Below, piece by piece: positions 18,221 through 26,566 of a stretch of 64,000 nt of DNA; within the stretch, counting starts at the first letter, position 1; every line of letters starts with the position of its first letter. The notes below the pieces were generated by a model that saw only the letters and a list, made by a program, of their open reading frames with translations, had not been told where the DNA came from and ran no database searches. This DNA comes from Aquirufa sp038041145 (GTDB lineage: Bacteria > Bacteroidota > Bacteroidia > Cytophagales > Spirosomataceae), in the NCBI GenBank assembly GCA_964358165.1, contig CAYHOB010000006.1:1-64000 (forward strand), in the 5' to 3' direction. The position numbers and the translations under genes are program-made.

Positions 18221-19246
18221 ATAGACCACTATATCATCCGCATGCGCCACCTCCATACTTTCTTTCGAATCAACTAGTTCCGCTTTTGAGTAACGGGCAC
18301 GTGCAACGGCAACGGGGGTGTGCAGTGGGTCAAGCATTTCAACGACCTCGCCTTTTTCGAAATCTCCGATGTATTCAACAACACCCACCGACAACAAACT
18401 TTTGCGATTTTGGATGGCTTTAACGGCACCTTTATCCAATACGATTCTTCCGGTAATTACACTGCCGGAGGCCAACCATTTTTGCCGGGCAGAAAGCGTT
18501 GCTGTTTGAGGCTCAAAAACCGTACCGATGTTTTCATGTAAAGCATCTATGATACCATTCGCTTGATCTAATCCAAAAATCACAACTTTTATTCCCATCC
18601 GTGTGGCAAGCCGAGTGAAAGTTAATTTGGAAATCATCCCGCCCAAACCCGTGCTCGATGTGTCCGTATTCACTACATCTAATATGGAAGCGTTTATTTC
18701 GGAAACATGGCGAATGATTTGTCCTTGTCCATCAAGTAATCCCCCAACAGAGGTAGATATCAATAATTTTTCTGCGCCAAAACCTGTGGCAATTAAGGTG
18801 GCCAACTCATCATTATCGGAAAACTTCAACTCCACATTACTCACCACATCATTCTCATTCGCAATGGGAATAATGCCATTACGCCAAAGTTCTTGATAAG
18901 TTTCTTTCAGTTGTAAGAAGGATTCTCGTTTCGAAAAATGGTGACGTTCGCAAAGACTCTGTGCAATCGAAATACCGTATTTTTGAAAATAATGATTGTA
19001 TTTGGCGATCAATAAGGGGTTTCCAACGGCGGCGGCGGCTTTGCGCTCCGACAAGGTTCCTTTATAATGTTTTAAAGAAGCTTTTCCAGCTGCTACGGCA
19101 CCACTCGAAACCAAAACGATGGAATACTCCCGTTGAAGGCTCGACACCTGTGCCGCAATTTTCTCGAGCGTCAGCTCATTCACGTCCCCATTGGCTAGGG
19201 TAATGGACGATGAACCAAACTTAATAACGAGAATCGGCTTTGACAT
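18218..19246 (-). CDS. proB: Glutamate 5-kinase
   Basis: It phosphorylates glutamate in the first step of proline synthesis. The 342 residues have an amino-acid kinase domain (VIKFGSSSITLANGD at the N-terminus, VLVSSGAVAAGKA near 45, IPIANENDVVSNVELKFSDNDELA near 125, TGLGGMISKLTFT near 200). A C-terminal PUA domain spans about 260-342. The bacterial enzyme is usually feedback-inhibited by proline. No proA lies next to it, which is unusual because proB and proA are commonly paired. Upstream, 47 bases away, is aat in the same direction; co-transcription is possible. Confidence 0.93.
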   Translation of the reverse strand: MSKPILVIKFGSSSITLANGDVNELTLEKIAAQVSSLQREYSIVLVSSGAVAAGKASLKHYKGTLSERKAAAAVGNPLLIAKYNHYFQKYGISIAQSLCERHHFSKRESFLQLKETYQELWRNGIIPIANENDVVSNVELKFSDNDELATLIATGFGAEKLLISTSVGGLLDGQGQIIRHVSEINASILDVVNTDTSSTGLGGMISKLTFTRLATRMGIKVVIFGLDQANGIIDALHENIGTVFEPQTATLSARQKWLASGSVITGRIVLDKGAVKAIQNRKSLLSVGVVEYIGDFEKGEVVEMLDPLHTPVAVARARYSKAELVDSKESMEVAHADDIVVY

Positions 19247-19293
19247 AATCTGTGAAATTTCTTACAATTTAGCCCTTTATGATGAAATTTAGG

Positions 19294-19902
19294 CTATTTG
19301 CTTGGCAATTTAAATTCACTAGGGCAGGTTAAACTTTTGGCCAACAGCTTTTCATATACCGCACGCTTGATTTCAATCGCCCCATATCGCTGCACATTAT
19401 CGTTGATAAATTGCGTGTCCAACAAGCTAAAATCATTTGCCCGAAGAATCTCGATAAGGAAATGAAACGCCACTTTGGACGCATTGGAAACCTTCATAAA
19501 CATAGATTCACCGAAAAAGGCAGATCCGATATGGACGCCATATAGTCCCCCCACTAATTCATCGTGTTCATAAACCTCCACCGAATGCGCAAAACCCATT
19601 TGGTACAATTCAACATAGGCCTGAATGATTTCTTCTGATATCCAAGTTTCGTCTTCATAGGCCCTTGGTGCTGCACAAGCGCGCATGACGGCCTCAAATT
19701 GCGTATCAATTCGAATCTCAAATTGACCACGATTCAAAATAGGTTTTAGGGATTTAGCTGGTTTGTAGGTATCAATGGGAATGATGGCACGGGGATCAGG
19801 TCGATACCAATTGATGCTCCCATCTACATCCGCCATTGGAAAAACGCCGGAGGTATAGGCATAAATCAATTGTTCCGCATGTAAAGAATTATCATTTTCC
19901 AT
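19294..19902 (-). CDS. aat: Leucyl/phenylalanyl-tRNA-protein transferase
   Basis: It adds Leu or Phe to proteins with N-terminal Arg or Lys, marking them for ClpS/ClpAP degradation (N-degron pathway). It has 202 residues. LIYAYTSGVFPMADVDG and INWYRPDPRAIIP are the family start. EDETWISEEIIQAYVELYQMGFAHSVEVY, then LVGGLYGVHIGSAFFGESMF and LLDTQFINDNVQRYGA are conserved. The length is close to the usual roughly 210-230. It is the first gene of a probable aat-proB unit; the two have no known functional link. Confidence 0.93.
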   Translation of the reverse strand: MENDNSLHAEQLIYAYTSGVFPMADVDGSINWYRPDPRAIIPIDTYKPAKSLKPILNRGQFEIRIDTQFEAVMRACAAPRAYEDETWISEEIIQAYVELYQMGFAHSVEVYEHDELVGGLYGVHIGSAFFGESMFMKVSNASKVAFHFLIEILRANDFSLLDTQFINDNVQRYGAIEIKRAVYEKLLAKSLTCPSEFKLPSK

Positions 19903-19967
19903 GAAATAATCCGCCGATTATTGGGATTTCCCCGTTGAATTACTGAAATTTGCCCCCTATATCGAGA

Positions 19968-19999
19968 CAAAATTAGCGTTTAATCGCGCTGTTTATCAA
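19968..19999 (-). promoter_or_regulatory. Possible promoter for aat-proB
   Basis: On the minus strand TTG (19997-19999) and TAATTTTG (19968-19975) are separated by 21 bases. The second box fits TAnnTTTG. The leader to the ATG at 19902 would be about 60 bases. Confidence 0.42.
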
Positions 20000-20037
20000 G
20001 AACATGAAGATAAATAATTCAAATAAGTATGTGGTCA

Positions 20038-20083
20038 CGTCGCTCCGACGACGAAGATTCATCTTCAGGGTATGATTCCCCTG
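20038..20083 (+). promoter_or_regulatory. Three short hairpins in the arginine-cluster leader
   Basis: Three consecutive dyads lie in 46 bases upstream of the GNAT gene. They are CGTCG-ctc-CGACG (20038-20050), GAAGAT-tc-ATCTTC (20053-20066) and CAGGG-N8-CCCTG (20066-20083). They could be a structured leader or an operator region. I do not recognise a known riboswitch. Confidence 0.35.
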
Positions 20084-20128
20084 CGAGATTGATATACCTA
20101 TTTGTTTCATTTATACTTGATTCCATTC

Positions 20129-20791
20129 ATGAATTCATATACTGTCCAAATCGCTAGTCAAGCCCATTTTGACCTAGCGGAATCTATTTGCCACGAGATG
20201 GCAGAATCTGCCAAAGCACGTGGCACAGGCATCGCAAAACGTACGCCCGAATACTTACAAGAAAAAATGTCGGAAGGCAAAGCCATCATCGCAACGGATG
20301 ATGTCACAGGAGAATTCGTAGGCTTTTGCTACATTGAAACCTGGCAACATGGTAAGTTTGTTGCCAACTCTGGATTAATTGTTAAACCGACCTATCGCCA
20401 ATATGGCGTTGCGAAGGCCGTTAAGTCGAAGGCTTTTGAATTATCTCGGACACGGTTTCCGGATGCCAAAATCATTGGTATCACGACTTCACTAGCGGTC
20501 ATGAAGATTAATTCCGATTTGGGCTATGAGCCTACAACATTTTCGGAATTACCCGTCGATGATAACTTTTGGAAGGGGTGTCAATCCTGTGTCAATTACG
20601 ATATTCTAACACGTACGGAACGCAAAATTTGCTTGTGCACGGGCATGATTTATGATCCGGCACAATCAATTGAAAAACCAGAAAAAGACGACAAATGGAT
20701 CTTTTTGAAGAACCTTGCCGACTTTACCCGATTAAAAAAAATTAAAGAGAAATTATTAATGCCTTTTCACAAGAAAGGAAAATCCAAATAA
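20129..20791 (+). CDS. GNAT acetyltransferase, candidate N-acylglutamate synthase
   Basis: A 220-residue protein with a GNAT fold: VGFCYIETWQHGKFVANSGLIVKPTYRQYGVAKAV includes the acetyl-CoA loop (YRQYGVA, near residue 95). The C-terminal 70 residues hold conserved cysteines (KGCQSCVNYDIL, KICLCTGMIYDP). It is the first gene of the arginine cluster and ends 3 bases before argG. In Bacteroidota, a GNAT at this place is thought to supply the N-acylated glutamate that starts ornithine synthesis in place of ArgA or ArgJ; that is inference from context. The start at 20129 is preferred to an upstream TTG. It could also acylate another amino acid. Confidence 0.75.
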   Translation: MNSYTVQIASQAHFDLAESICHEMAESAKARGTGIAKRTPEYLQEKMSEGKAIIATDDVTGEFVGFCYIETWQHGKFVANSGLIVKPTYRQYGVAKAVKSKAFELSRTRFPDAKIIGITTSLAVMKINSDLGYEPTTFSELPVDDNFWKGCQSCVNYDILTRTERKICLCTGMIYDPAQSIEKPEKDDKWIFLKNLADFTRLKKIKEKLLMPFHKKGKSK

Positions 20792-20794
20792 ATT

Positions 20795-21991
20795 ATGAGC
20801 AAGCCGAAAGTAATACTAGCATTTAGTGGGGGATTAGATACATCATTTTGTGTGAAATACTTAACCGAAGAGCGTGGCATGGAAGTGCATTCTGCCTTGG
20901 TTGACACGGGAGGTTTTTCACCAGCAGAATTAAAGTTGATTGAAGAAAAAGCCTATTCCTTGGGCGTTACTTCGCACGTTACGCTGGATGTCGTGGAAGA
21001 ATATTACCAAGATTGCATCAAGTATTTGGTTTTTGGAAACGTATTAAAAAACAACACTTATCCTTTATCGGTATCAGCTGAGCGTGTTTTTCAAGCCACT
21101 GCTGTTGCAAAATATGCGGCAAAATTAGGTGCCAAAGCGATTGCTCACGGAAGTACAGGTGCCGGAAACGACCAAGTACGTTTTGATGTAGTATTCCGCA
21201 TTTTGGCTCCAGAATGTGAGGTTATCACCCCGATTCGTGATTTGCAATTGTCTCGTGAAGATGAAATCGATTTCTTGAAGTCGAAAGGCGTCGTACAAGA
21301 ATGGCATAAATCAACGTATTCAATCAATAAAGGACTGTGGGGAACATCTGTAGGAGGAAAAGAAACCTTGACTTCTGATGGATATTTACCAGAGGAGGCT
21401 TGGCCAACTCAATTAACGGAAACGAAACCTAGCAAAATTTCCTTGCAATTTGAATATGGCCAATTAGTAGGTATCGATGGCGAAAAATTCCCAAGCAATG
21501 TGGAAGCCATTCGTTCATTGACTGCTCGTGCTGGTGCTTATGCGATTGGTCGGGATATTCACGTGGGAGATACCATCATTGGAATCAAGGGACGTGTAGG
21601 TTTTGAGGCCCCTGCCCCATTGATCATCATCAAGGCACACCATTTATTAGAGAAACATGTGTTGACCAAACACCAATTGTATTGGAAACAAAACATCGGT
21701 GATATGTATGGAACCTTATTGCACGAAGGCCAATTCCTGGATCCTATTATGCGCAATTTTGAGACCTTTTTGGCAGATACACAAGACAATGTAACGGGAA
21801 CAGTACATGTAGTATTGTCGCCTTATCAATTCCAGGTGACGGGTATTGAATCGAAATTTGATTTAATGTCATCGGCTTTTGGGGCTTATGGTGAAATGAA
21901 TAAAGCATGGACGGGAGACGATGTTCGGGGATTCTCGAAAATTGTTTCTAACCAAACGATGATACATCGGAAAGTAAACGAATCAAACTAA
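20795..21991 (+). CDS. argG: Argininosuccinate synthase
   Basis: ATP-dependent ligase joining citrulline and aspartate, the penultimate step of arginine synthesis. The 398 residues begin with the ATP pyrophosphatase P-loop VILAFSGGLDTSFCVKYL. AHGSTGAGNDQVRFD near residue 115 is a conserved substrate-binding segment. GLWGTSVGGKETLTS near 180 is also conserved in Bacteroidota enzymes. The stop codon overlaps the argC start by one base, and the GNAT gene ends 3 bases upstream, so the genes form an operon. Confidence 0.96.
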   Translation: MSKPKVILAFSGGLDTSFCVKYLTEERGMEVHSALVDTGGFSPAELKLIEEKAYSLGVTSHVTLDVVEEYYQDCIKYLVFGNVLKNNTYPLSVSAERVFQATAVAKYAAKLGAKAIAHGSTGAGNDQVRFDVVFRILAPECEVITPIRDLQLSREDEIDFLKSKGVVQEWHKSTYSINKGLWGTSVGGKETLTSDGYLPEEAWPTQLTETKPSKISLQFEYGQLVGIDGEKFPSNVEAIRSLTARAGAYAIGRDIHVGDTIIGIKGRVGFEAPAPLIIIKAHHLLEKHVLTKHQLYWKQNIGDMYGTLLHEGQFLDPIMRNFETFLADTQDNVTGTVHVVLSPYQFQVTGIESKFDLMSSAFGAYGEMNKAWTGDDVRGFSKIVSNQTMIHRKVNESN

Positions 21992-22941
21992 TGGCAAAAA
22001 TTGGAATCGTAGGCGCTGCGGGTTATACAGGTGGCGAATTATTGCGCATCTTGGTGAATCACCCGGATGTACAATTGACGTGCATCATGTCCAATTCACA
22101 AGCGGGGAAATTGGTCTCCGATGTGCATACGGATCTTTTGGGATCAACGAATGTGCGGTTTTGTGCTGATTTGAGTCCGGTGGATGTCCTATTCTTATGT
22201 TCAGGCCATGGCGAATCGAAGAAGTTCCTAGCAACTACTGACATCCCTTGGCATACCAAAATCATCGATTTGAGTACGGATTTCCGTGACGAGTCGGAGG
22301 GATTTGTCTATGGTCTTGCCGAATTTCAAAAAGCCAAAATCCAATCGGCAACAAAAATTGCCAATCCGGGTTGTTTTGCTACCTCAATTGAATTAGCCTT
22401 GTTGCCTCTGGCACAAGCAGAACTTTTACATGCCGATGTGCATGTTTCGGCTATTACAGGCTCAACAGGCGCTGGACAAGCATTGTCACCCACGAGTCAT
22501 TTTTCGTGGAGAAACAATAACGTAAGCATATACAAGGCGTTTACACACCAGCATCTAACGGAGATCGGCATGGTTTTGGGCGCTAAAAGCGCAGCCCCTA
22601 AAGTGAATTTCATCCCTTACCGCGGAAACTTTTCACGCGGGATTATGGCAAATGTATATACTGCCTATTCGGGAACACAGGAAGAAGCCGTTGAATTATT
22701 TGAAAAATATTACCAAGATTCTCCATTCGTATTCGTGAGCCCAAAGCCTGTTGACGTGAAACAAGTGGTGAATACCAATAAATGTTTCTTGCACCTGGAA
22801 GTATATGATAGCCAATTGCTCATCAGTTCAGTCATTGACAACCTCATCAAAGGCGCATCAGGACAAGCAGTTCAAAACATGAATTTAATGCTTGGCTGGT
22901 CGGAAACGGCGGGCTTAGGGTTGAAGGCGATAGGTTTCTAG
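21991..22941 (+). CDS. argC: N-acetyl-gamma-glutamyl-phosphate reductase
   Basis: NADPH-dependent reductase forming N-acyl-glutamate semialdehyde in ornithine synthesis. The 316 residues carry the nucleotide-binding start GIVGAAGYTGGELLRIL. The active-site segment ANPGCFATSIELALLPL holds the catalytic Cys near residue 127. ITGSTGAGQALSPTSHFSWRNNN is the conserved substrate loop. The substrate may be N-acetyl or N-succinyl; Bacteroides fragilis is known to use the succinyl route, and this sequence alone does not decide. The TAG stop codon is also the first triplet of a heptad array. Confidence 0.95.
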   Translation: MAKIGIVGAAGYTGGELLRILVNHPDVQLTCIMSNSQAGKLVSDVHTDLLGSTNVRFCADLSPVDVLFLCSGHGESKKFLATTDIPWHTKIIDLSTDFRDESEGFVYGLAEFQKAKIQSATKIANPGCFATSIELALLPLAQAELLHADVHVSAITGSTGAGQALSPTSHFSWRNNNVSIYKAFTHQHLTEIGMVLGAKSAAPKVNFIPYRGNFSRGIMANVYTAYSGTQEEAVELFEKYYQDSPFVFVSPKPVDVKQVVNTNKCFLHLEVYDSQLLISSVIDNLIKGASGQAVQNMNLMLGWSETAGLGLKAIGF

Positions 22942-23138
22942 ACGGTGGACATTGGACGTTAGACGGTGGACATTGGACGTTAGACGGTGGACAGTAGACG
23001 ATAGACATTGGACATTTGTAGAGACGCGATACTTCGCGTCTAATTGGACATCAGACATTAGACGTTTGAGGTAAGGATTAAGAGTTAAGAACTAAAAATA
23101 TAAACTAGTGACTAGCGACTAGTGACTTTCGACTTACA
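22939..23138. repeat. Heptameric repeat array between argC and argD
   Basis: The array starts at the argC stop codon with about a dozen heptads of the type TAGACGG, TGGACAT and TGGACGT. A palindrome (23022-23041) follows, then TTGGACA/TTAGACG heptads, TTAAGAG/TAAGAAC units and finally GACTAGY heptads up to the argD start region. All three unit families of the window occur here. If argC and argD share a transcript, the array is transcribed. Confidence 0.85.
23022..23041. repeat. Short palindrome AGACGCG-N6-CGCGTCT
   Basis: AGACGCG (23022-23028) and CGCGTCT (23035-23041) are perfect inverted arms around ATACTT, preceded by TTGTAG. Similar GTAGAGACGCG palindromes are dispersed in many genomes. 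It is embedded in the heptad array and would form a stable RNA hairpin. Confidence 0.7.
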
Positions 23139-23141
23139 AAC

Positions 23142-24266
23142 ATGAATTTATTTGACGTATATCCACTTTATCCCATCGAACTTGTGAAAGCACAGGGAAG
23201 TACGGTGTGGGATAAAAATGGACAGGAATATTTGGATTTATATGGCGGACATGCGGTGATTTCAATCGGCCATTCACACCCGACCTATGTCGCAAGAATG
23301 ACGGAACAATTATCGAATATCGGTTTTTATTCTAATTCAATCATCATCAGTGGCCAAGCGGAATTGGCAGAGAAATTAGGTCGCGTTTCGGGTTACCCGA
23401 CGTACCAATTATTTTTGACCAATTCAGGAGCGGAGTCAAATGAGAACGCGCTTAAATTGGCCTCCTTTCATACGGGTCGCAAAAAAGTCGTTGCCTTTAC
23501 TAAAGCATTTCACGGGAGAACCGCAGGAGCTGTAGCGGTAACGGATAATCCCAGCATCGTGGCTCCCATTAACGACACCTCGCATGTAACTTTTCACCCC
23601 TTCAATCAAATCGAAGGATTACGTGATGTCATTACGGAAGAAACGGCGGCCGTAATCGTAGAAGGTATTCAAGGAGTAGGCGGTATTCAAGTTGCATCGA
23701 CAGCCTTTTTACAGGCTTTGCGTCAGCGTTGTGATGAAACAGGCGCTCAATTAATCTTAGATTCTGTTCAATGTGGCTATGGTCGGTCGGGAAAATTCTT
23801 CTCACATCAATATGCCGGTATAAATCCCGACATGATGACAACTGCCAAAGGCATGGGCAACGGTTTCCCCATTGGCGGTGTATTAATTGCTCCCCATATT
23901 CAGGCCAGTTATGGCTTATTAGGGACCACTTTTGGAGGAAATCATTTAGCCTGCACAGCGGCAAACGTGGTTCTCGATGTCATCGAAGAGGAGCATTTAT
24001 TGGAAAATGCGACAAAAATCGGCGCATATATCGAAAAGGAATTAGTTGGAATCGCAGGAATCAAAGAAGTTCGCGGTCGGGGATTGATGATTGGAATCGA
24101 GTTAGAAGAGGCTGTAGGACCTATTCGGGATGCATTATTGCTCCAACATCATATTTTCATGGGCTATGCGGGAAAGCATACACTTCGGTTATTGCCTAGT
24201 TTGGCTATCAACCAAGCCATCGCAGATCGTTTCCTTGAAAGTTTACGAGCTGTTTTAAAAGGCTAG
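23142..24266 (+). CDS. argD: Acetylornithine (or succinylornithine) aminotransferase
   Basis: PLP-dependent class III aminotransferase converting N-acyl-glutamate semialdehyde to N-acyl-ornithine. The 374 residues carry GGHAVISIGHSHP, NSGAESNENALKLA (phosphate-binding), AFHGRTAGAVAVTD, and the PLP lysine in TAKGMGNGFPIGG (Lys236). It follows argC but is separated from it by about 200 bases of repeats. The remaining ornithine genes (argB, argF, argE, argH) are not next to it, so the arginine cluster is partial here. Confidence 0.93.
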   Translation: MNLFDVYPLYPIELVKAQGSTVWDKNGQEYLDLYGGHAVISIGHSHPTYVARMTEQLSNIGFYSNSIIISGQAELAEKLGRVSGYPTYQLFLTNSGAESNENALKLASFHTGRKKVVAFTKAFHGRTAGAVAVTDNPSIVAPINDTSHVTFHPFNQIEGLRDVITEETAAVIVEGIQGVGGIQVASTAFLQALRQRCDETGAQLILDSVQCGYGRSGKFFSHQYAGINPDMMTTAKGMGNGFPIGGVLIAPHIQASYGLLGTTFGGNHLACTAANVVLDVIEEEHLLENATKIGAYIEKELVGIAGIKEVRGRGLMIGIELEEAVGPIRDALLLQHHIFMGYAGKHTLRLLPSLAINQAIADRFLESLRAVLKG

Positions 24267-24388
24267 ATAAGTTTACAAATGACTTGCTTTTTGATTAGAA
24301 ATGTGATTATTTTGCGTTTCTTTTGTTCAAGACAAAGTCAACAATTGAAAGAGTAGAAAGCGTACAAAACAATTAGATAATAGTATCA

Positions 24389-26506
24389 ATGGCATTAATT
24401 ACAAAAATTAGAGAGAAATCGGGAATTGCAGCAGCGGCTATCGCGATCAGTTTAGTGTTATTTCTCGTGGGAAGTGATATTTTTCAGGGTAATTCATCCT
24501 TATTCGGTTCAAGTTCACAGGAAGTAGGTCAAATCGCGGGCGAAAGCATCATGATTCAAGACTTCCAAAAGAAAGTGGAAGAGGCTACAGCAAATTACAC
24601 AGCACAAACGGGCAAAGGCCCATCTGAGCAAGAAGCAGCTTCTATACGTGAGCAAGTTTGGAACCAATTCGTTTTGGATATCGCTTATAAAAAAGAGTTT
24701 GATGCCTTGGGATTAAAGGTCTCTGAAGAGGAGTTGATCGACATGGTGCAAGGAAATTACATCCATCCATCGGTACGCCAACAATTCACAAATCCACAGA
24801 CTGGTCAATTTGACAAGACTTTTGTGATTCAATTCTTGAAGAACTTGAAAACGATGCCTGCACAGCAACAACAAGCTTGGGCAGCGTTTGAGAAATCAAT
24901 TTCTCAAGATCGTATTCGTTCGAAGTACGAAAACCTATTGCGTTTATCGAACTATGTAACTCAAGCAGATGCGCAAAAAGAATACCAATCGCAAAATGCA
25001 AAGTTCAATGCGCGTTTCTTGTATGTTCCTTTCTTCTCGATTCCTGATACAACAGTTAAGGTTACAGATGCTCAATTAGAGGAATATTTGGCCAAGCATA
25101 AAGATCAATTCAAAGGAACGAACACACGTTCAATCCAATATGCAACCTTCCCTGTTATTCCTACGAAACAAGATACAGCGGAATTCTATTCGCAAATCAA
25201 GAAATTAGCGAAGGACTTAGCAGTTGCGCCGAACGATTCAGCCTTTGCCATGTTGAATTCTGATATTCGTACTCCCTATTTATTGCCATATGCGGAAATT
25301 CCTGCAACTGTGAAGACAATGTTGCCAACATTCCAAGTTGGTGGTATCTACGGTCCATTCAAGGATGGATTAACCTATTCAATTTACAAATACGGTGGTG
25401 TTAAGAAAGATTCCTTGTTCACCATGCGTGCAAGTCATATCTTAATTGCACCTGCTAACAAATCAGACTCTGCGAAAGCGCAAGCGAAGCAACGTGCTGA
25501 AGCTATTTTGGCACAAGTTAAAGGAGGCGGAAGCTTTGAGACTTTGGCACAAATGAATGGCATGGATGGAACCGCTCAAAATGGCGGAGACTTAGGCTAT
25601 TTCAAGAACAATGGAGGAATGATTAAATCATTCGAAAAAGAATTGTTTGGTTTTAATGGAACAGGTTTGATGCCAGGCGTTATCGAAACTGATTTCGGAT
25701 ATCACGTGGTGAAGGTAACGGATGCGAAAACAAACACCAGCTTTAAATTGGCTGCAATCAATAAGACAATTGCACCATCTCAAGCGACATTAGACAAAGT
25801 ATTTACGCAGGCAGATGCTTTTGCGAATGCAAACGGAACTTTAGGTGCATTTGAGGAGGCCTTGAAGAAAGACAAATCGATTATCATGATGCGTGCTGAT
25901 CGTTTACTTGAAAACTCCTCAGCGGTTAATAACTTAGCGAATGCTCGTGAGATCGTTCGTTGGGCATTTGATGACAATACAGCGGTAGGCGATGGTTCAA
26001 AGAAAGTATTCGAGCAAGACAACCAGTACATTGTAGCCTTCTTAACGGGTAAAACGGAGAAAGATGATGTGAAGGTGGAAGACTTCCGCATTGAATTAAC
26101 TGCTTTGGTTCGTAATGAAATCAAGGGTGAGCAAATTTCGAAGAAATTGGCTGGCATCAAAGGAAGTTTAGAGCAGATTGCACAGGCTTACGGCGCTGGA
26201 GCTTTGGTAGAAATGGTTCAAGATCAAACATTAGCAGCTGGCATGTTGAATTCAGCGGGTCCTGATGCAATTGCATTAGGTCGTATAGCAGGTTTGAAAA
26301 ACGGAAAACGTAGTTCAGTATTCGTTGGAGACAATGGCGTATTTATTGCTGAAAAAACAGGTGGCGTAGTTGCACCGGCTTTGGCAGATTACTCCACATA
26401 CAAGAATCAAATTCAATCGATGGGTGTTCAACGTTCGTCGTTTTACATCAATGAGGCAATCAAGGAAAATGCTAAGATTGTAGATAAGCGTTACAAGTTC
26501 TATTAG
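24389..26506 (+). CDS. PpiD/SurA-like periplasmic peptidylprolyl isomerase
   Basis: A membrane-anchored periplasmic folding factor of 705 residues. One N-terminal span (about 13-32) is followed by a SurA_N-like chaperone domain. A parvulin (rotamase) domain lies at about 345-450 (MRASHILIAP, GGSFETLAQMN, NGGDLGYF, GVIETDFGYHVVKV), and a second helical chaperone part follows. This matches the PpiD architecture with one catalytic domain. It assists folding of outer-membrane and secreted proteins at the Sec exit. It is a single gene with its own terminator. Confidence 0.9.
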   Translation: MALITKIREKSGIAAAAIAISLVLFLVGSDIFQGNSSLFGSSSQEVGQIAGESIMIQDFQKKVEEATANYTAQTGKGPSEQEAASIREQVWNQFVLDIAYKKEFDALGLKVSEEELIDMVQGNYIHPSVRQQFTNPQTGQFDKTFVIQFLKNLKTMPAQQQQAWAAFEKSISQDRIRSKYENLLRLSNYVTQADAQKEYQSQNAKFNARFLYVPFFSIPDTTVKVTDAQLEEYLAKHKDQFKGTNTRSIQYATFPVIPTKQDTAEFYSQIKKLAKDLAVAPNDSAFAMLNSDIRTPYLLPYAEIPATVKTMLPTFQVGGIYGPFKDGLTYSIYKYGGVKKDSLFTMRASHILIAPANKSDSAKAQAKQRAEAILAQVKGGGSFETLAQMNGMDGTAQNGGDLGYFKNNGGMIKSFEKELFGFNGTGLMPGVIETDFGYHVVKVTDAKTNTSFKLAAINKTIAPSQATLDKVFTQADAFANANGTLGAFEEALKKDKSIIMMRADRLLENSSAVNNLANAREIVRWAFDDNTAVGDGSKKVFEQDNQYIVAFLTGKTEKDDVKVEDFRIELTALVRNEIKGEQISKKLAGIKGSLEQIAQAYGAGALVEMVQDQTLAAGMLNSAGPDAIALGRIAGLKNGKRSSVFVGDNGVFIAEKTGGVVAPALADYSTYKNQIQSMGVQRSSFYINEAIKENAKIVDKRYKFY

Positions 26507-26523
26507 TAGTACTTACCCAATAA

Positions 26524-26558
26524 GAGAAAAGCATTCTGGAAGGGATGCTTTTCTTGTT
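26524..26558 (+). terminator. Rho-independent terminator of the ppiD-like gene
   Basis: GAAAAGCAT (26526-26534) pairs with ATGCTTTTC (26545-26553) around a 10-base loop, followed by TTG and a short T-run. It lies 20 bases after the stop codon and 9 bases before the gldG ATG. Confidence 0.8.
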
Positions 26559-26566
26559 TAAATGCC

